A stretch of 64,000 nt of DNA from Candidatus Agathobaculum intestinipullorum (GTDB lineage Bacteria > Bacillota > Clostridia > Oscillospirales > Butyricicoccaceae), in assembly GCA_019117485.1 (NCBI GenBank), contig DWZQ01000015.1:1-64000 (forward strand), read 5' to 3'. Of the stretch, positions 8,296-16,580 are shown in pieces. A model generated the notes under the pieces. The model was given only the letters and a program-made list of their open reading frames with translations, did not search any database and had not been told where the DNA came from. How positions within the stretch are numbered: position 1 is the first letter of the stretch; the number at the start of each line of letters is the position of its first letter. Position numbers and translations under genes: made by a program.

Positions 8296-8296
8296 C

Positions 8297-9232
8297 ATGG
8301 CGTACAATCATAAAAAGGAACTGTCCAAGCCCGAGCGCTTTGTCGGCGGCCACCGCCTGTGCGCGGGCTGCGGCGCGGGTTTGGTATGCCGCGGTATGCT
8401 GCGCGCGCTCGACGAGGGTGACAAGGCGGTCGTGTGCAACGCAACCTCGTGCCTTGAGGTTTCGTCCTTCCTGTACCCCTACACCGCTTGGGAGGATTCC
8501 TACATCCACTCCGCGTTCGAGAACGCGGCCGCGACCTGCGGCGGTGTCGAGGCCGCGTACAATGTGCTCAAACGCAAGGGCAAGCTGGATGGCACTTATA
8601 AATTCCTCGCCATCGGCGGCGACGGCGGCACCTACGACATCGGTTTCCAGTCGCTGTCCGGCGCGATGGAGCGCGAGCATGATATGGTTTATTTCTGCTA
8701 CGATAATGAAGCCTACATGAACACCGGCATCCAGCGTTCATCGTCCACGCCGCGCTTCGCCAGCGCGACGACCACGCCGTCCGGTACGGTGTCGGTTGGC
8801 AAAAAGCAGAACAAGAAGAACCTGACCGAGATTATGGCCGCGCACAATATTCCCTATGTTGCGCAGACCACCTTCCTCAGCAACTTCAAGGACTTTCACG
8901 AAAAGGCGCACCGTGCGATCTACACCGAGGGACCGGCGTTCGTCAACGTCATGTCGCCCTGCCCGCGTGGCTGGCAGTATTCGCCTGAGCTGCTGCCCGA
9001 AATCTGTAAAATGGCGGTCGAAACCTGCGTCTGGCCGCTCTATGAGATCATCGAAGGGCGTTGGCACCTGAGCTACATGCCGAAAAACAAGCTGCCGGTG
9101 ACCGAGTTTATGAAGTTACAGGGTCGCTTCAAGCATTGTTTCAAGCCCGGCAACGAGTGGACGCTCGAAGCCGCGCAGCAATACGTCGACGAGCAGTGGG
9201 AGAAGCTACTCGAACGCTGCGAAAACGCATAA
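8297..9232 (+). CDS. porB: 2-oxoacid:ferredoxin oxidoreductase, beta subunit (TPP-binding)
   Basis: 311 residues. CAGCGAG near the start and a further Cys (SCLEV) are the [4Fe-4S] ligand region; GGDGGTYDIGFQSLSGAMER and CYDNEAYMNTGIQRS form the TPP/Mg motif (GDG...N) and are the form seen in pyruvate synthase PorB, whereas VorA types normally read GDGD..IGGNH. This favours pyruvate or a mixed substrate. The amino-acid T-box instead hints at a branched-chain substrate, so specificity remains open. Last gene of the operon, followed by a terminator. Confidence 0.92.
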   Translation: MAYNHKKELSKPERFVGGHRLCAGCGAGLVCRGMLRALDEGDKAVVCNATSCLEVSSFLYPYTAWEDSYIHSAFENAAATCGGVEAAYNVLKRKGKLDGTYKFLAIGGDGGTYDIGFQSLSGAMEREHDMVYFCYDNEAYMNTGIQRSSSTPRFASATTTPSGTVSVGKKQNKKNLTEIMAAHNIPYVAQTTFLSNFKDFHEKAHRAIYTEGPAFVNVMSPCPRGWQYSPELLPEICKMAVETCVWPLYEIIEGRWHLSYMPKNKLPVTEFMKLQGRFKHCFKPGNEWTLEAAQQYVDEQWEKLLERCENA

Positions 9233-9245
9233 AAGAAATAAATGC

Positions 9246-9285
9246 AAAAGCCGTTTCGCGCCTTTTGAGGTACGAAACGGCTTTT
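9246..9285 (+). terminator. Terminator of the oxidoreductase operon
   Basis: AAAAGCCGTTTCG/CGAAACGGCTTTT perfect inverted repeat with a 14-nt loop, 14 bp after the porB stop. Confidence 0.88.
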
Positions 9286-9290
9286 GTGTG

Positions 9291-9480
9291 CTCGCGCGAT
9301 AGCGCGCATAAATCAGAAGTGGACGGCAAGCCGCTCGCTTCATCAAAAGCCCAGCTCTGCCGGGCTTTTGATACCAGTGCGAAGCAAAGTTTCGCGCGTC
9401 GGAACTTTGCGCAGTTTGGGCGGCGTCCGCGCGCTGCGCGGCGCTGCCCTTCGCACCGAAAACGTGTTTTCGGGCGAGCA
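9291..9480 (-). repeat. Dispersed multi-hairpin element, copy A
   Basis: On the minus strand it reads as consecutive hairpins: M1 with loop GAAAACACGTTTTC (9457-9472), M2 (9418-9450, GGGCAGCGCCG...CGCCGCCC), M3 with the core AGTTCCGAC..GCGAAACTTT (9378-9417), M4 ATCAAAAG...CTTTTGAT (9342-9372), a weaker M5, and a GCGCG palindrome (9291-9309). It shares order and core motifs with copies at 26.9, 29.9 and 39.8 kb. It lies directly downstream of the YitT-type gene in its transcription direction. Confidence 0.85.
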
Positions 9481-10386
9481 TCAGTCATGCGGCCGCCGAT
9501 AAAAATTGCCTGCCACCTGATCGGTTTTCAGGATGTTGACAAAGGCATGCGGGTCAATCTCACGCGCAGCGCGCGCCACCTCTTTTACCTGATCGCTGGC
9601 GATCACCGAATAAATCAGATCGCGCTCTTCTCCGTTGTACAGGCCGGTGCCATGGAACAGCGTCGCGCCGTGGTGCGTGGTATCCTTGATGTGCTCGTAG
9701 ATATCCTGCGCACGGTTGGAAATGATAAACAGCGTGTTGCGCTTGAAACGCTGGTCAAGCATATTGACAACCTGCGTCGAAGCAAACTGAAATATGATCG
9801 AATAGAGCGCCTTGTCCCAGCCGAACAGCGCGCCTGCAACCACAAGCATCAGGCAGTTGCCGATGAAAATATAGTTCCATGCATCCACGTTCAGCCGCTC
9901 ACTAAGGGCAACCGCAATAAAGTCGGTGCCGCCACTGGTCGCGCGGCCAAGCAGGCACAGGCTGATAGACAGGCCGCTGAAAATACCGCCGAAGATGGAG
10001 ACGAGCAGCACATCGTCCGTCAGCGGCATGGAGGGGATGATATCGGTCAGCACGCTCGTCAGCGCAATCATCAGACAGGAATAGATCGTAAACCGTTTGC
10101 CGATCAGCCGGTAGCTGACCACCGCAGGCACAGCGTTGAGCAACAGGTTAATCGCAGTAAACGGCAGCGCGATACCTGCAAACTGCTGCGCGCTGCGCTG
10201 GATGAGCAGGGTCAGGCCGTTAAACCCGCCGGGGAACAGGCCGCCTGCATCGACAAAACTCTTGATATTGACCGCCATGACGACCGAAGCCAGCACGATC
10301 AGGAACAGACGGCGCGCCTGTCCGGCGAGCGGCGGCTCCCAGCCTGCGGCCGGATGGCTGTTAACGGATGACGGTTGCTTGTTCAT
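9481..10386 (-). CDS. YitT-family membrane protein (DUF161 + DUF2179)
   Basis: 301 residues. About five or six hydrophobic helices fill residues ~28-200 (LFLIVLASVVMAVNIKSFVDAGGLFPGG is the family's characteristic first part), followed by a soluble C-terminal ~90-residue domain (DUF2179, ...LIYSVIASDQVKEVARAAREID). The function of the family is not established; membrane transport or sensing has been suggested. A TAAAAT -10-like box lies upstream on this strand. Monocistronic by appearance; the dispersed hairpin element follows its stop. Confidence 0.88.
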   Translation of the reverse strand: MNKQPSSVNSHPAAGWEPPLAGQARRLFLIVLASVVMAVNIKSFVDAGGLFPGGFNGLTLLIQRSAQQFAGIALPFTAINLLLNAVPAVVSYRLIGKRFTIYSCLMIALTSVLTDIIPSMPLTDDVLLVSIFGGIFSGLSISLCLLGRATSGGTDFIAVALSERLNVDAWNYIFIGNCLMLVVAGALFGWDKALYSIIFQFASTQVVNMLDQRFKRNTLFIISNRAQDIYEHIKDTTHHGATLFHGTGLYNGEERDLIYSVIASDQVKEVARAAREIDPHAFVNILKTDQVAGNFYRRPHD

Positions 10387-10435
10387 CGCGATCCCCCTTT
10401 TCGCCTTAGCTTGGACAGCTTACGCTTATTTTATC

Positions 10436-10478
10436 ACAACGACGCGCCGAAGTTAACCGACTTCTGCGCGCCGTTGCG
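10436..10478. repeat. Long intergenic hairpin
   Basis: Imperfect inverted repeat CAACGACGCGCCGAAGT / ACTTCTGCGCGCCGTTG around GTTAAC. It lies between two minus-strand membrane protein genes and has no clean T tract, so it may be a weak terminator or a processing/REP-like hairpin. Confidence 0.55.
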
Positions 10479-10500
10479 AAAAATTATATGCGGTGATCCG

Positions 10501-11025
10501 TCAGCCCTGCGGCGGCTGGCCATCCTGCGGGGGGATGGGCGGCTGTTGCGGCTGCACCGGGGGCGTAGGCGGCTGCGGTGCCCGATTCTGCGGCTGTGCC
10601 GGCGGGACGGGCGGCTGCTGCGGCAGCGGCCCCATCTTCCGGTTGATCTCCTGCGTATTGCGGCACAATACCAGCAGCAGAAGGGCAAATTCATAGGTGA
10701 TGCGCGCGACGATATTACCGCCAACGAACAGCAGCAGTGCAAGGAAGAAGTGCGTAAACAACAAAATCAAGCTGTAAACGCCCAGCGCGACCACAGTGAT
10801 GCAGTACAGCGCGCGCAGCAGCGCCTCCGTGAAGAAATGCCGGAAGTTCAGGATATCGTGCAGGTGGGCAAGCGCGCCCGCATAGCGGTTTGGCTGGCGC
10901 ACAAACAGGAAGTAGAGTGCGAGGCCACCTGTCACGATGACAATCAGCGCAAGGATAGGCAGCGCGACCGTGAAAAACGGGGAATAGGTATAGGTCTGCG
11001 TATACATATAGGGATAGCTGGACAT
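10501..11025 (-). CDS. Small membrane protein with Pro/Gln-rich tail
   Basis: 174 residues, ribosome binding site AGGAGGAACCC before the ATG. Transmembrane segments at ~17-42, ~68-92 and ~95-120, then a cytoplasmic tail (~130-174) made almost entirely of P, Q and short PPxQPQ units. N-terminus is Tyr-rich (YPYMYTQTYTYS). I do not recognise the family; proline-rich tails usually mediate protein contacts. It is divergent from aguA and upstream of the YitT-type gene, separated from it by a strong hairpin. Confidence 0.7.
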   Translation of the reverse strand: MSSYPYMYTQTYTYSPFFTVALPILALIVIVTGGLALYFLFVRQPNRYAGALAHLHDILNFRHFFTEALLRALYCITVVALGVYSLILLFTHFFLALLLFVGGNIVARITYEFALLLLVLCRNTQEINRKMGPLPQQPPVPPAQPQNRAPQPPTPPVQPQQPPIPPQDGQPPQG

Positions 11026-11195
11026 GGGTTCCTCCTGATAAACTCTGGACTGCGCCGCAAGCCTTCTTTATGGACGAATGCGGCACTTTCCTTGTAGTTT
11101 TTGTGTATTGAGTGTAACATATCTGGGAAAATGTTGCAAGTTAATTCAAAATGATGTACCCTATTAGGGAGAACGCAAAAACGGAGAGGGATTGC

Positions 11196-12290
11196 ATGAA
11201 GATTTTGCACACCACACCCGCGCAGGACGGGTATTTTATGCCGGCGGAGTTCGCCCCGCACGAGGGCTGCTTGATGATCTGGCCCGAGCGCGCGGACTCA
11301 TGGCAATATGGCGCATATGCCGCGCGGCGCGCCTTTCTCAAGGTGATCGAGGCCATTTCCGAAAGCGAAAAGATGACCGTGCTCTGCTCAGAAGCGCAGT
11401 ACGACAACGCCCGCGCCCAGTTGCCGGAGCGCGTGCGGCTGGTCGTGATGGAAACCGACGACGCTTGGGCGCGCGATGTAGGGCCGACGTTCGTCGTCGA
11501 CGGCAAGGGCGGCCGCCGCGGCATCGACTGGGGCTTTAACGCATGGGGCGGCGACGTGGACGGCCTGTATCCCAGCTGGGAGCGCGACAACCGCGTCGCG
11601 CGCAAGTTCTGCGACCTGCTGGAAAACGACTGCTACAACAAGCGGGACTTTATCTGCGAGGGCGGCTCAATCCACGTCGACGGCGAGGGCACCGCGCTCG
11701 TCACCGAGGCATGCCTGTTGTCCGCCGGGCGCAACCCGGACTTGTCCCGTAAGCAGATCGAGCAGGTGCTGTGCGATTATCTGGGCGTTTCCAAGGTGAT
11801 CTGGCTGCCGCGCGGCATCTATAACGACGAAACCAACGAACACGTCGACAATGTGAGCGCGTTTGTCGCGCCCGGTGAGGTCGTACTGGCGTGGACGGAC
11901 GACCAAACCGACCCGCAATACGAGCTGTCCGCGGCGAGCCTTGCCGCGCTGGAAGCCGCAACCGACGCGAAGGGGCGCAAGCTCCGCGTACACAAGCTGC
12001 CGCTACCCGCGCCCGTCACCATCACGGCGGAGGAGTGCGAAGGGCTTGACCTGTGCGACGGCGAGCCAACGCGCACACCGGGCGAACGGCTGGCGGCAAG
12101 CTATGTCAATTTCTATATCGCAAACGGTGCGGTAGTCATGCCCGCCTTTGGCGACCCGATGGACGAAAAAGCGCAGGAAATCCTGCAAACGCTGTTCCCG
12201 ACGCGCAAAGTGATTGCCATCCCCGCGCGCGATATCCTGATCGGCGGCGGCAACATCCACTGCATCACACAGCAGATCCCAAAAGCATAA
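11196..12290 (+). CDS. aguA: Agmatine deiminase
   Basis: 364 residues from MKILHTTPAQDG, preceded by GGAGAGGG; this is the usual length. Family signatures: EFAPHEGCLMIWPER, ARDVGPTFVVD, EGGSIHVDGEGT and the C-terminal catalytic-cysteine motif GGGNIHCITQQ. It hydrolyses agmatine to N-carbamoylputrescine and ammonia in the cytoplasm (guanidine-modifying penteine fold). It is followed 12 bp later by aguB for the next step. A TTGTAG-N17-TAACAT promoter can be read upstream at about 11090-11120. Confidence 0.96.
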   Translation: MKILHTTPAQDGYFMPAEFAPHEGCLMIWPERADSWQYGAYAARRAFLKVIEAISESEKMTVLCSEAQYDNARAQLPERVRLVVMETDDAWARDVGPTFVVDGKGGRRGIDWGFNAWGGDVDGLYPSWERDNRVARKFCDLLENDCYNKRDFICEGGSIHVDGEGTALVTEACLLSAGRNPDLSRKQIEQVLCDYLGVSKVIWLPRGIYNDETNEHVDNVSAFVAPGEVVLAWTDDQTDPQYELSAASLAALEAATDAKGRKLRVHKLPLPAPVTITAEECEGLDLCDGEPTRTPGERLAASYVNFYIANGAVVMPAFGDPMDEKAQEILQTLFPTRKVIAIPARDILIGGGNIHCITQQIPKA

Positions 12291-12302
12291 GGAGAGGACA
12301 AG

Positions 12303-13166
12303 ATGAGCAAAGTAACGGTAGCGGCCATCCAGATGCCCTACGGGCTGGAAACCGCGGTGGAAAAGGTACGCGAGGCGGCCGCGCAGGGCGCACAAATCAT
12401 TTTGCTGCCCGAGCTGTTTGAAAACTGGTATTTCTGCCAGGAAAAAAACTATGAAAACTACCATCTGGCAACGACGCTTGAGGAAAATCCGGCGATCAGC
12501 GTGCTGCGCACGGTTGCGCACGATTTCCACGTCGTGCTGCCGGTCAGCTACTATGAACGCGTGGGAAACACAACGTTCAATACGGTAGCCATCATCGACG
12601 CGGACGGCACCATCCTCGGCCAGTACCGCAAAACCCACATCCCGGACGACCATTTCTATCAGGAAAAGTTCTATTTTACGCCCGGCGACACCGGTTTCCG
12701 CGTGTGGGATACGGCCTATGCGAAAATCGGTGTGGGCATCTGCTGGGACCAGTGGTTCCCGGAGTCCGCGCGCTGCATGGCGCTGATGGGGGCGGAACTG
12801 CTGTTCTACCCGACGGCTATCGGCTCCGAGCCGATTCTCGACTGCGACTCGATGCCGCACTGGCGGCGCTGCATGCAGGGGCATGCGGCGGCGAACATCA
12901 TGCCGCTCGTCGCGGCCAACCGCATTGGCACCGAAGTGGTCACGCCCTCGCCGGATAACCAGAACCAGACTTCCAGCCTGACCTTCTACGGCTCGTCCTT
13001 CATCGCAGACGAGACCGGCGCGCTGGTTGAGCAGGCCGGGCGTGACGCGGACGAAATCCTGACGCACACCTTTGATCTGGACGCCATCCGTGAATTGCGC
13101 CGCAGCTGGGGCGTGTTCCGCGACCGGCGGCCGGAGATGTACGGCGCAATGGGGCATTTTGGCTGA
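12303..13166 (+). CDS. aguB: N-carbamoylputrescine amidase
   Basis: 287 residues, nitrilase superfamily. The catalytic triad regions are visible: Glu in LLPELFEN, Lys in YRKTHIP, Cys in GICWDQWFPE. With AguA upstream in the same operon it completes agmatine to putrescine, releasing CO2 and ammonia. The supplier of agmatine is probably the SpeA-type decarboxylase at 40-41.4 kb. Terminator follows at 13213. Confidence 0.96.
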   Translation: MSKVTVAAIQMPYGLETAVEKVREAAAQGAQIILLPELFENWYFCQEKNYENYHLATTLEENPAISVLRTVAHDFHVVLPVSYYERVGNTTFNTVAIIDADGTILGQYRKTHIPDDHFYQEKFYFTPGDTGFRVWDTAYAKIGVGICWDQWFPESARCMALMGAELLFYPTAIGSEPILDCDSMPHWRRCMQGHAAANIMPLVAANRIGTEVVTPSPDNQNQTSSLTFYGSSFIADETGALVEQAGRDADEILTHTFDLDAIRELRRSWGVFRDRRPEMYGAMGHFG

Positions 13167-13212
13167 AAAAGCGCCGTGCTTGCACCTTTGGCGCGATAAC
13201 CTTTGCATAAAC

Positions 13213-13250
13213 AAACCCGCGGGCAGCGCAATGCGTTGCCCGCGGGTTTT
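13213..13250 (+). terminator. Terminator after aguAB
   Basis: AAACCCGCGGGCA ... TGCCCGCGGGTTTT inverted repeat, 46 bp after the aguB stop; its right edge touches the stop codon of the convergent RHH gene. Confidence 0.85.
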
Positions 13251-13435
13251 CAGTTTGTGTCATTTTCCGGTGAGTCGGCCATATTAGATAAAGCATAGCG
13301 AATACATTCATTGATAAATGCATTGCGGCTCATGTCATATTTATTGGCGGCAGCTTCCACCTGTGCAAGTAGTTCTGTATCTAATCGGATAGAAACCTGC
13401 TCGGTTCGATATGGCTTCGGAATAAAATTCCCCAT
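13250..13435 (-). CDS. Ribbon-helix-helix (CopG/Arc-like) regulator, module 1
   Basis: 61 residues. QVSIRLDTELLAQVEAAANKYDMSRNAFINECIRYAL is a classic ribbon-helix-helix: one beta strand, then two helices, for dimeric DNA binding. The start is an ATG preceded at a distance by AGAGGTGG. The gene is divergent from a 57-residue CxxC protein, with a palindrome (TGGTTTA-aaa-TAAACCA) between them; this is most likely an autoregulatory operator. The same gene pair with unrelated operator sequence occurs again at 44.7-45.2 kb. Confidence 0.82.
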   Translation of the reverse strand: MGNFIPKPYRTEQVSIRLDTELLAQVEAAANKYDMSRNAFINECIRYALSNMADSPENDTN

Positions 13436-13488
13436 TTTAATGCACCACCTCTTGCAAAGAGTGTAGTTTATATTGTATCCTAATTATA

Positions 13489-13505
13489 TGGTTTAAAATA
13501 AACCA
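13489..13505. promoter_or_regulatory. Palindromic putative operator of RHH module 1
   Basis: TGGTTTA-aaa-TAAACCA, a perfect 7-bp inverted repeat with a 3-bp centre, extendable to ~10 bp per arm. It sits between the divergent RHH and zinc-ribbon genes, directly next to a TATAAT on the RHH strand, so a bound dimer would block that promoter. Confidence 0.65.
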
Positions 13506-13532
13506 CATAACACAACACAACGAGGTGGGAAC

Positions 13533-13706
13533 ATGGCAGAATTTTGTTTGGACTGTTTCAACAAGCTGAATGACACCAACTACACAAAATGGGACGTAAA
13601 GTTATCATGGGGGCGGGACTTTTGTGAGGAATGCTGCGAATTCAAGCATGTGGTGGTGGTAATACGCGACCACCGCTCATTTTTGCACTGGTTCTTCCGT
13701 CACTGA
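13533..13706 (+). CDS. 57-residue CxxC/CxxC zinc-ribbon-like protein, module 1
   Basis: Too short for the ORF track. ATG preceded by CGAGGTGGGA. The protein starts MAEFCLDCFNKLNDTNYTKW and has a second pair CEECCEFKHVVVV, so four cysteines (CxxC...CxxC) spaced for one zinc site, and a basic/aromatic tail (HWFFRH). The paralogue at 44981 shares MAEFCLDC, the Y-T-x-x-D-V-K-L-S segment and CExCxEYK/FK. No known family is recognised by eye. It is divergent from the RHH gene and closed by a terminator. Confidence 0.8.
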   Translation: MAEFCLDCFNKLNDTNYTKWDVKLSWGRDFCEECCEFKHVVVVIRDHRSFLHWFFRH

Positions 13707-13711
13707 CCCGC

Positions 13712-13742
13712 AAAAAAAGACCGGCATAGCCGGTCTTTTTTG
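13712..13742. terminator. Bidirectional terminator
   Basis: AAAAAAAGACCGGC-ata-GCCGGTCTTTTTT; serves the zinc-ribbon gene and the convergent MoxR gene. Confidence 0.9.
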
Positions 13743-15233
13743 TTATGATTCCTGCCTTGCCTGCTCAATTTCCGCAAGCAGGTGTTTTTGCGTATCGTCA
13801 AACAATAAACGCTTATTGTGTGCGAAATACGCTTCGCTCCCGAAGTTCTGGATAAACCACGAGGTAAAGTAATTCGCGGTTAGCTCGGTGGCGAACAGCA
13901 CCATCTCCTGACTGTCCCCCAGCGCTTCGTCGAGGAAAGCAAACGCGTTTGCCAGTGCGCGGTCGGTTTGGTCGGCCGCGTCCGCGCGCGCCTGCACGTC
14001 GGACTGGAATTTCTCCTTGAGATAGTCGAACGCGCGCCCAGTCGGGATTTTTTCCAGCGATAAGCCCTGCCGCATCGCGTCCAGCCGTTCGACTTCGCGC
14101 GCGGCGATAAACAGCGCGTCACGGTCGGTCGAGCCAGCCGCCCGGCGGCGGGACAGCGCGGCACGCTTGTCGTCCAGTAACGTGCCGATGGTCTTTTCGC
14201 CCTCGCGGATGTGGATCAAATCCTGATGCAGTGCGTCGGTCAGGCCGTCCAGACGGTAAACATTGCGCGCACTGTCAGCCAGCCGTGCAAGCAGCAGGCC
14301 GAGCACGCCCAGCTTTTCGTCAAACGGTGCGCCGGACAGCTCGGAGGCGCGCACGCGCTCCCAAGTGCCGTCAAGAATTTCCTCGACGCGGTAAACGCGC
14401 TTATATTTGTCATATAATTGCAGGTAGTTGGCAAAATCGCTTGCTACGCGCGGCAGCTGCAAGTATTGCTCGACCACCTGCCGATCTACCGGCAGGCCGA
14501 GGGATTCATACACCTGCATCAGCTCGGACAAGTCCTCCCAGCCGCGCGCGGTGACAAATTGCAGGCCGTCCGCAGTTGCCTCCACGCGATAGAAGTGATC
14601 ACGCCGGATTTCCAGATAGGACAAAATCGCGCCGTGGATGCCACGCCGGTAAGCGTATTCCTTCCATACCGCGAAGTCCTCCTCCACGTCGATGCGCTTG
14701 ACGCGGTCGAGCGTAACGACGTCAAACTCACGCACGGATTTGTTGTATTCGGGCGGGTTGCCCGCAGCAACCACCACCCAGCCCGCAGGCAGCTGCTGGT
14801 TGCCGAAGGTTTTGCACTGCAAGAATTGCAGCATCATAGGCGTGAGCGTTTCAGAAATGCAATTGATCTCGTCGAGGAAGAGGATGCCCTCGGCAACGCC
14901 CGTGCGCTCGATCTCACGATAGACCGAGGCGATGATCTCACTCATCGTGTAGGCCGTAACCGCGTATTCCTGCCCGCCAAACTTCTCGTGCTCAATATAG
15001 GGCAGGCCGAGCGCGGACTGGCGCGTGTGATGGGTCAGGGTGTAGGACACCAGCCCCACGCCGGTTTCCTCCGCGATCTGCTCCATAATCTGCGTTTTGC
15101 CGATGCCCGGCGGGCCCATCAACAGGATGGGGCGCTGCCGGATGGGTGGGATGCGGTACGCACCGAACTCATCGCGCGCGAGATAGGCGCGCAGCGCGTT
15201 TTTGATCTCGTTTTTGGCTCGTTTGATATGCAT
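13743..15233 (-). CDS. MoxR-type AAA+ ATPase
   Basis: 496 residues. Walker A GPPGIGKT at ~38-45, Walker B ILFLDEIN, sensor-type VVVAAGNPPEYN, typical of MoxR ATPases that act with VWA proteins as chaperone-like assembly or metal-insertion factors. The C-terminal ~250 residues are helical and specific to this subgroup. Last gene of the three-gene operon LRR-like - VWA - MoxR (48 bp after the VWA stop). The target of the complex is unknown. Confidence 0.88.
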   Translation of the reverse strand: MHIKRAKNEIKNALRAYLARDEFGAYRIPPIRQRPILLMGPPGIGKTQIMEQIAEETGVGLVSYTLTHHTRQSALGLPYIEHEKFGGQEYAVTAYTMSEIIASVYREIERTGVAEGILFLDEINCISETLTPMMLQFLQCKTFGNQQLPAGWVVVAAGNPPEYNKSVREFDVVTLDRVKRIDVEEDFAVWKEYAYRRGIHGAILSYLEIRRDHFYRVEATADGLQFVTARGWEDLSELMQVYESLGLPVDRQVVEQYLQLPRVASDFANYLQLYDKYKRVYRVEEILDGTWERVRASELSGAPFDEKLGVLGLLLARLADSARNVYRLDGLTDALHQDLIHIREGEKTIGTLLDDKRAALSRRRAAGSTDRDALFIAAREVERLDAMRQGLSLEKIPTGRAFDYLKEKFQSDVQARADAADQTDRALANAFAFLDEALGDSQEMVLFATELTANYFTSWFIQNFGSEAYFAHNKRLLFDDTQKHLLAEIEQARQES

Positions 15234-15281
15234 ATAAAACCTCCGGTTTCCTCGTTGGAAACGTGTGTTTCGCTGTATTCG

Positions 15282-16568
15282 TTATCCGCGCACGATTTCA
15301 TCCTCACGCAGCACGGCGCGAATCGCCCACGGCGGGACGTTGTCGGGATACGCGCCGCCCTCCAGCATCACGAAGGCAGCGTCATACTTCGGCCGTTTTT
15401 TGGGGTAAACCCCCAGCCCATCGGTGAAATAGAGCAACCCGCGCAGATGATGGAAAGCGCCTTCGCTCACCAGCCGGTTGATGTGCTCGAACACCGGCCG
15501 GAAATCGGTCGCGGACTGGCCGATCAATTCAAAATGCGCCATATAATCAGCCAAATCGTGCGCGTTCGTGATGCGCTTGTCCGCGCGGATCTGGTCGTCG
15601 CACTGGATAATGCGCAGGTTGATGTGCCGGAAAAAGCTTTCGCTGTCCTGCAATAATTCATAGGTGCGCGTAAGGAAACTGCGCACCAGTTCGCCCGAAG
15701 TGGACATGGAGGTGTCGACCGCGATGACGAAATCCTCAATTTTGCGCACCTCGCGCGTTTCGAGCGGCTCGATGAGCGGCATGTTGCCGAAGTGTCGCAG
15801 GCCGTAGGCATAATAGCCGTAATCGAACGAATCCGCATCCACCGCAACCTCTTCACGCAGGGCGGCGAACCGCCGCAGGAAAGCGCGGTAGTCGGTCGTG
15901 TGCCGGGTGGCGACGGACAGCTGCTCACGCACGGCCTCTCCTCCAGCCGCCTGATTCGAGAATACGGTCTCCATCGCAGTCTGGGTGCGCTCGGCGCGCT
16001 GCTGCCACTGCCGGTCCTGCTCGTCGTCGCCCTCCTCCGGCCAGAGCGTGTGCTCGTCGACCGCGAACACGCGTGCGAGCGTGGCGCAGTCGTAAGAATT
16101 CAGACGGTCACGCCGGAATTGGCGGTAGACCGCCTCGGCGGTCAGTACGGGCATTTCCGCGCGCAGGCTGCGGTACAGGTTCTGCCGCCGCACGGATGGG
16201 CGCTCCACCTGCAAGCAGCGGTAATCCAGCGTATCCAAAATGCTTTCTACTGCCACGTCGCAGGCCAAATCCCACAAATCGCGGTCACGGCCGCGCGTTT
16301 TAGCCGGATGGCGCAGCAGGCAGTGGAACACGCTGTGCAGATAGGCGCGGTTGACGCGCGGACGGCCGCGCTCCAACTGCTGTGCAAGCCACGCGCCGTT
16401 AAAATACAAGCTCTTCGCGTCGGTTGCGAGGGTAGCGGTATCAAACCCGTCCGAGACAGCAAGCGCAGACAGCGCTGCATCCAGAAAAGGCAGGCTCATA
16501 TATAATTCCGTGCGGGCGGAGAACAAAATCTCACGCCCAAGGACGTTCCAGCGTTCGCTTTGGGACAT
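15282..16568 (-). CDS. VWA / putative metallopeptidase-domain protein (DUF2201-like)
   Basis: 428 residues. The N-terminal part resembles the 'putative metallopeptidase' domain paired with DUF2201: H78-SVF-H82-CLLR-H87 followed by DRDLWDLACDVAVES. The expected catalytic Glu of HExxH is Ser here, so proteolysis is doubtful. Residues ~279-428 form a von Willebrand A-type domain with a MIDAS motif D285-T-S-M-S. It is in an operon with a MoxR ATPase, the usual partner of VWA proteins, and starts 12 bp after the LRR-like gene. Confidence 0.85.
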   Translation of the reverse strand: MSQSERWNVLGREILFSARTELYMSLPFLDAALSALAVSDGFDTATLATDAKSLYFNGAWLAQQLERGRPRVNRAYLHSVFHCLLRHPAKTRGRDRDLWDLACDVAVESILDTLDYRCLQVERPSVRRQNLYRSLRAEMPVLTAEAVYRQFRRDRLNSYDCATLARVFAVDEHTLWPEEGDDEQDRQWQQRAERTQTAMETVFSNQAAGGEAVREQLSVATRHTTDYRAFLRRFAALREEVAVDADSFDYGYYAYGLRHFGNMPLIEPLETREVRKIEDFVIAVDTSMSTSGELVRSFLTRTYELLQDSESFFRHINLRIIQCDDQIRADKRITNAHDLADYMAHFELIGQSATDFRPVFEHINRLVSEGAFHHLRGLLYFTDGLGVYPKKRPKYDAAFVMLEGGAYPDNVPPWAIRAVLREDEIVRG

Positions 16569-16580
16569 GGGAAGGCTCCT

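Noticed and set aside
9291-9480. Insertion sequence remnant
   Set aside because: No transposase frame, no target duplication visible and the content is a chain of short hairpins shared by four loci.
13250-13706. Classical toxin-antitoxin operon
   Set aside because: The two genes are divergent, not a co-directional overlapping pair, and the partner is a CxxC zinc-ribbon-like peptide, not a known toxin fold; kept as an unnamed module instead.
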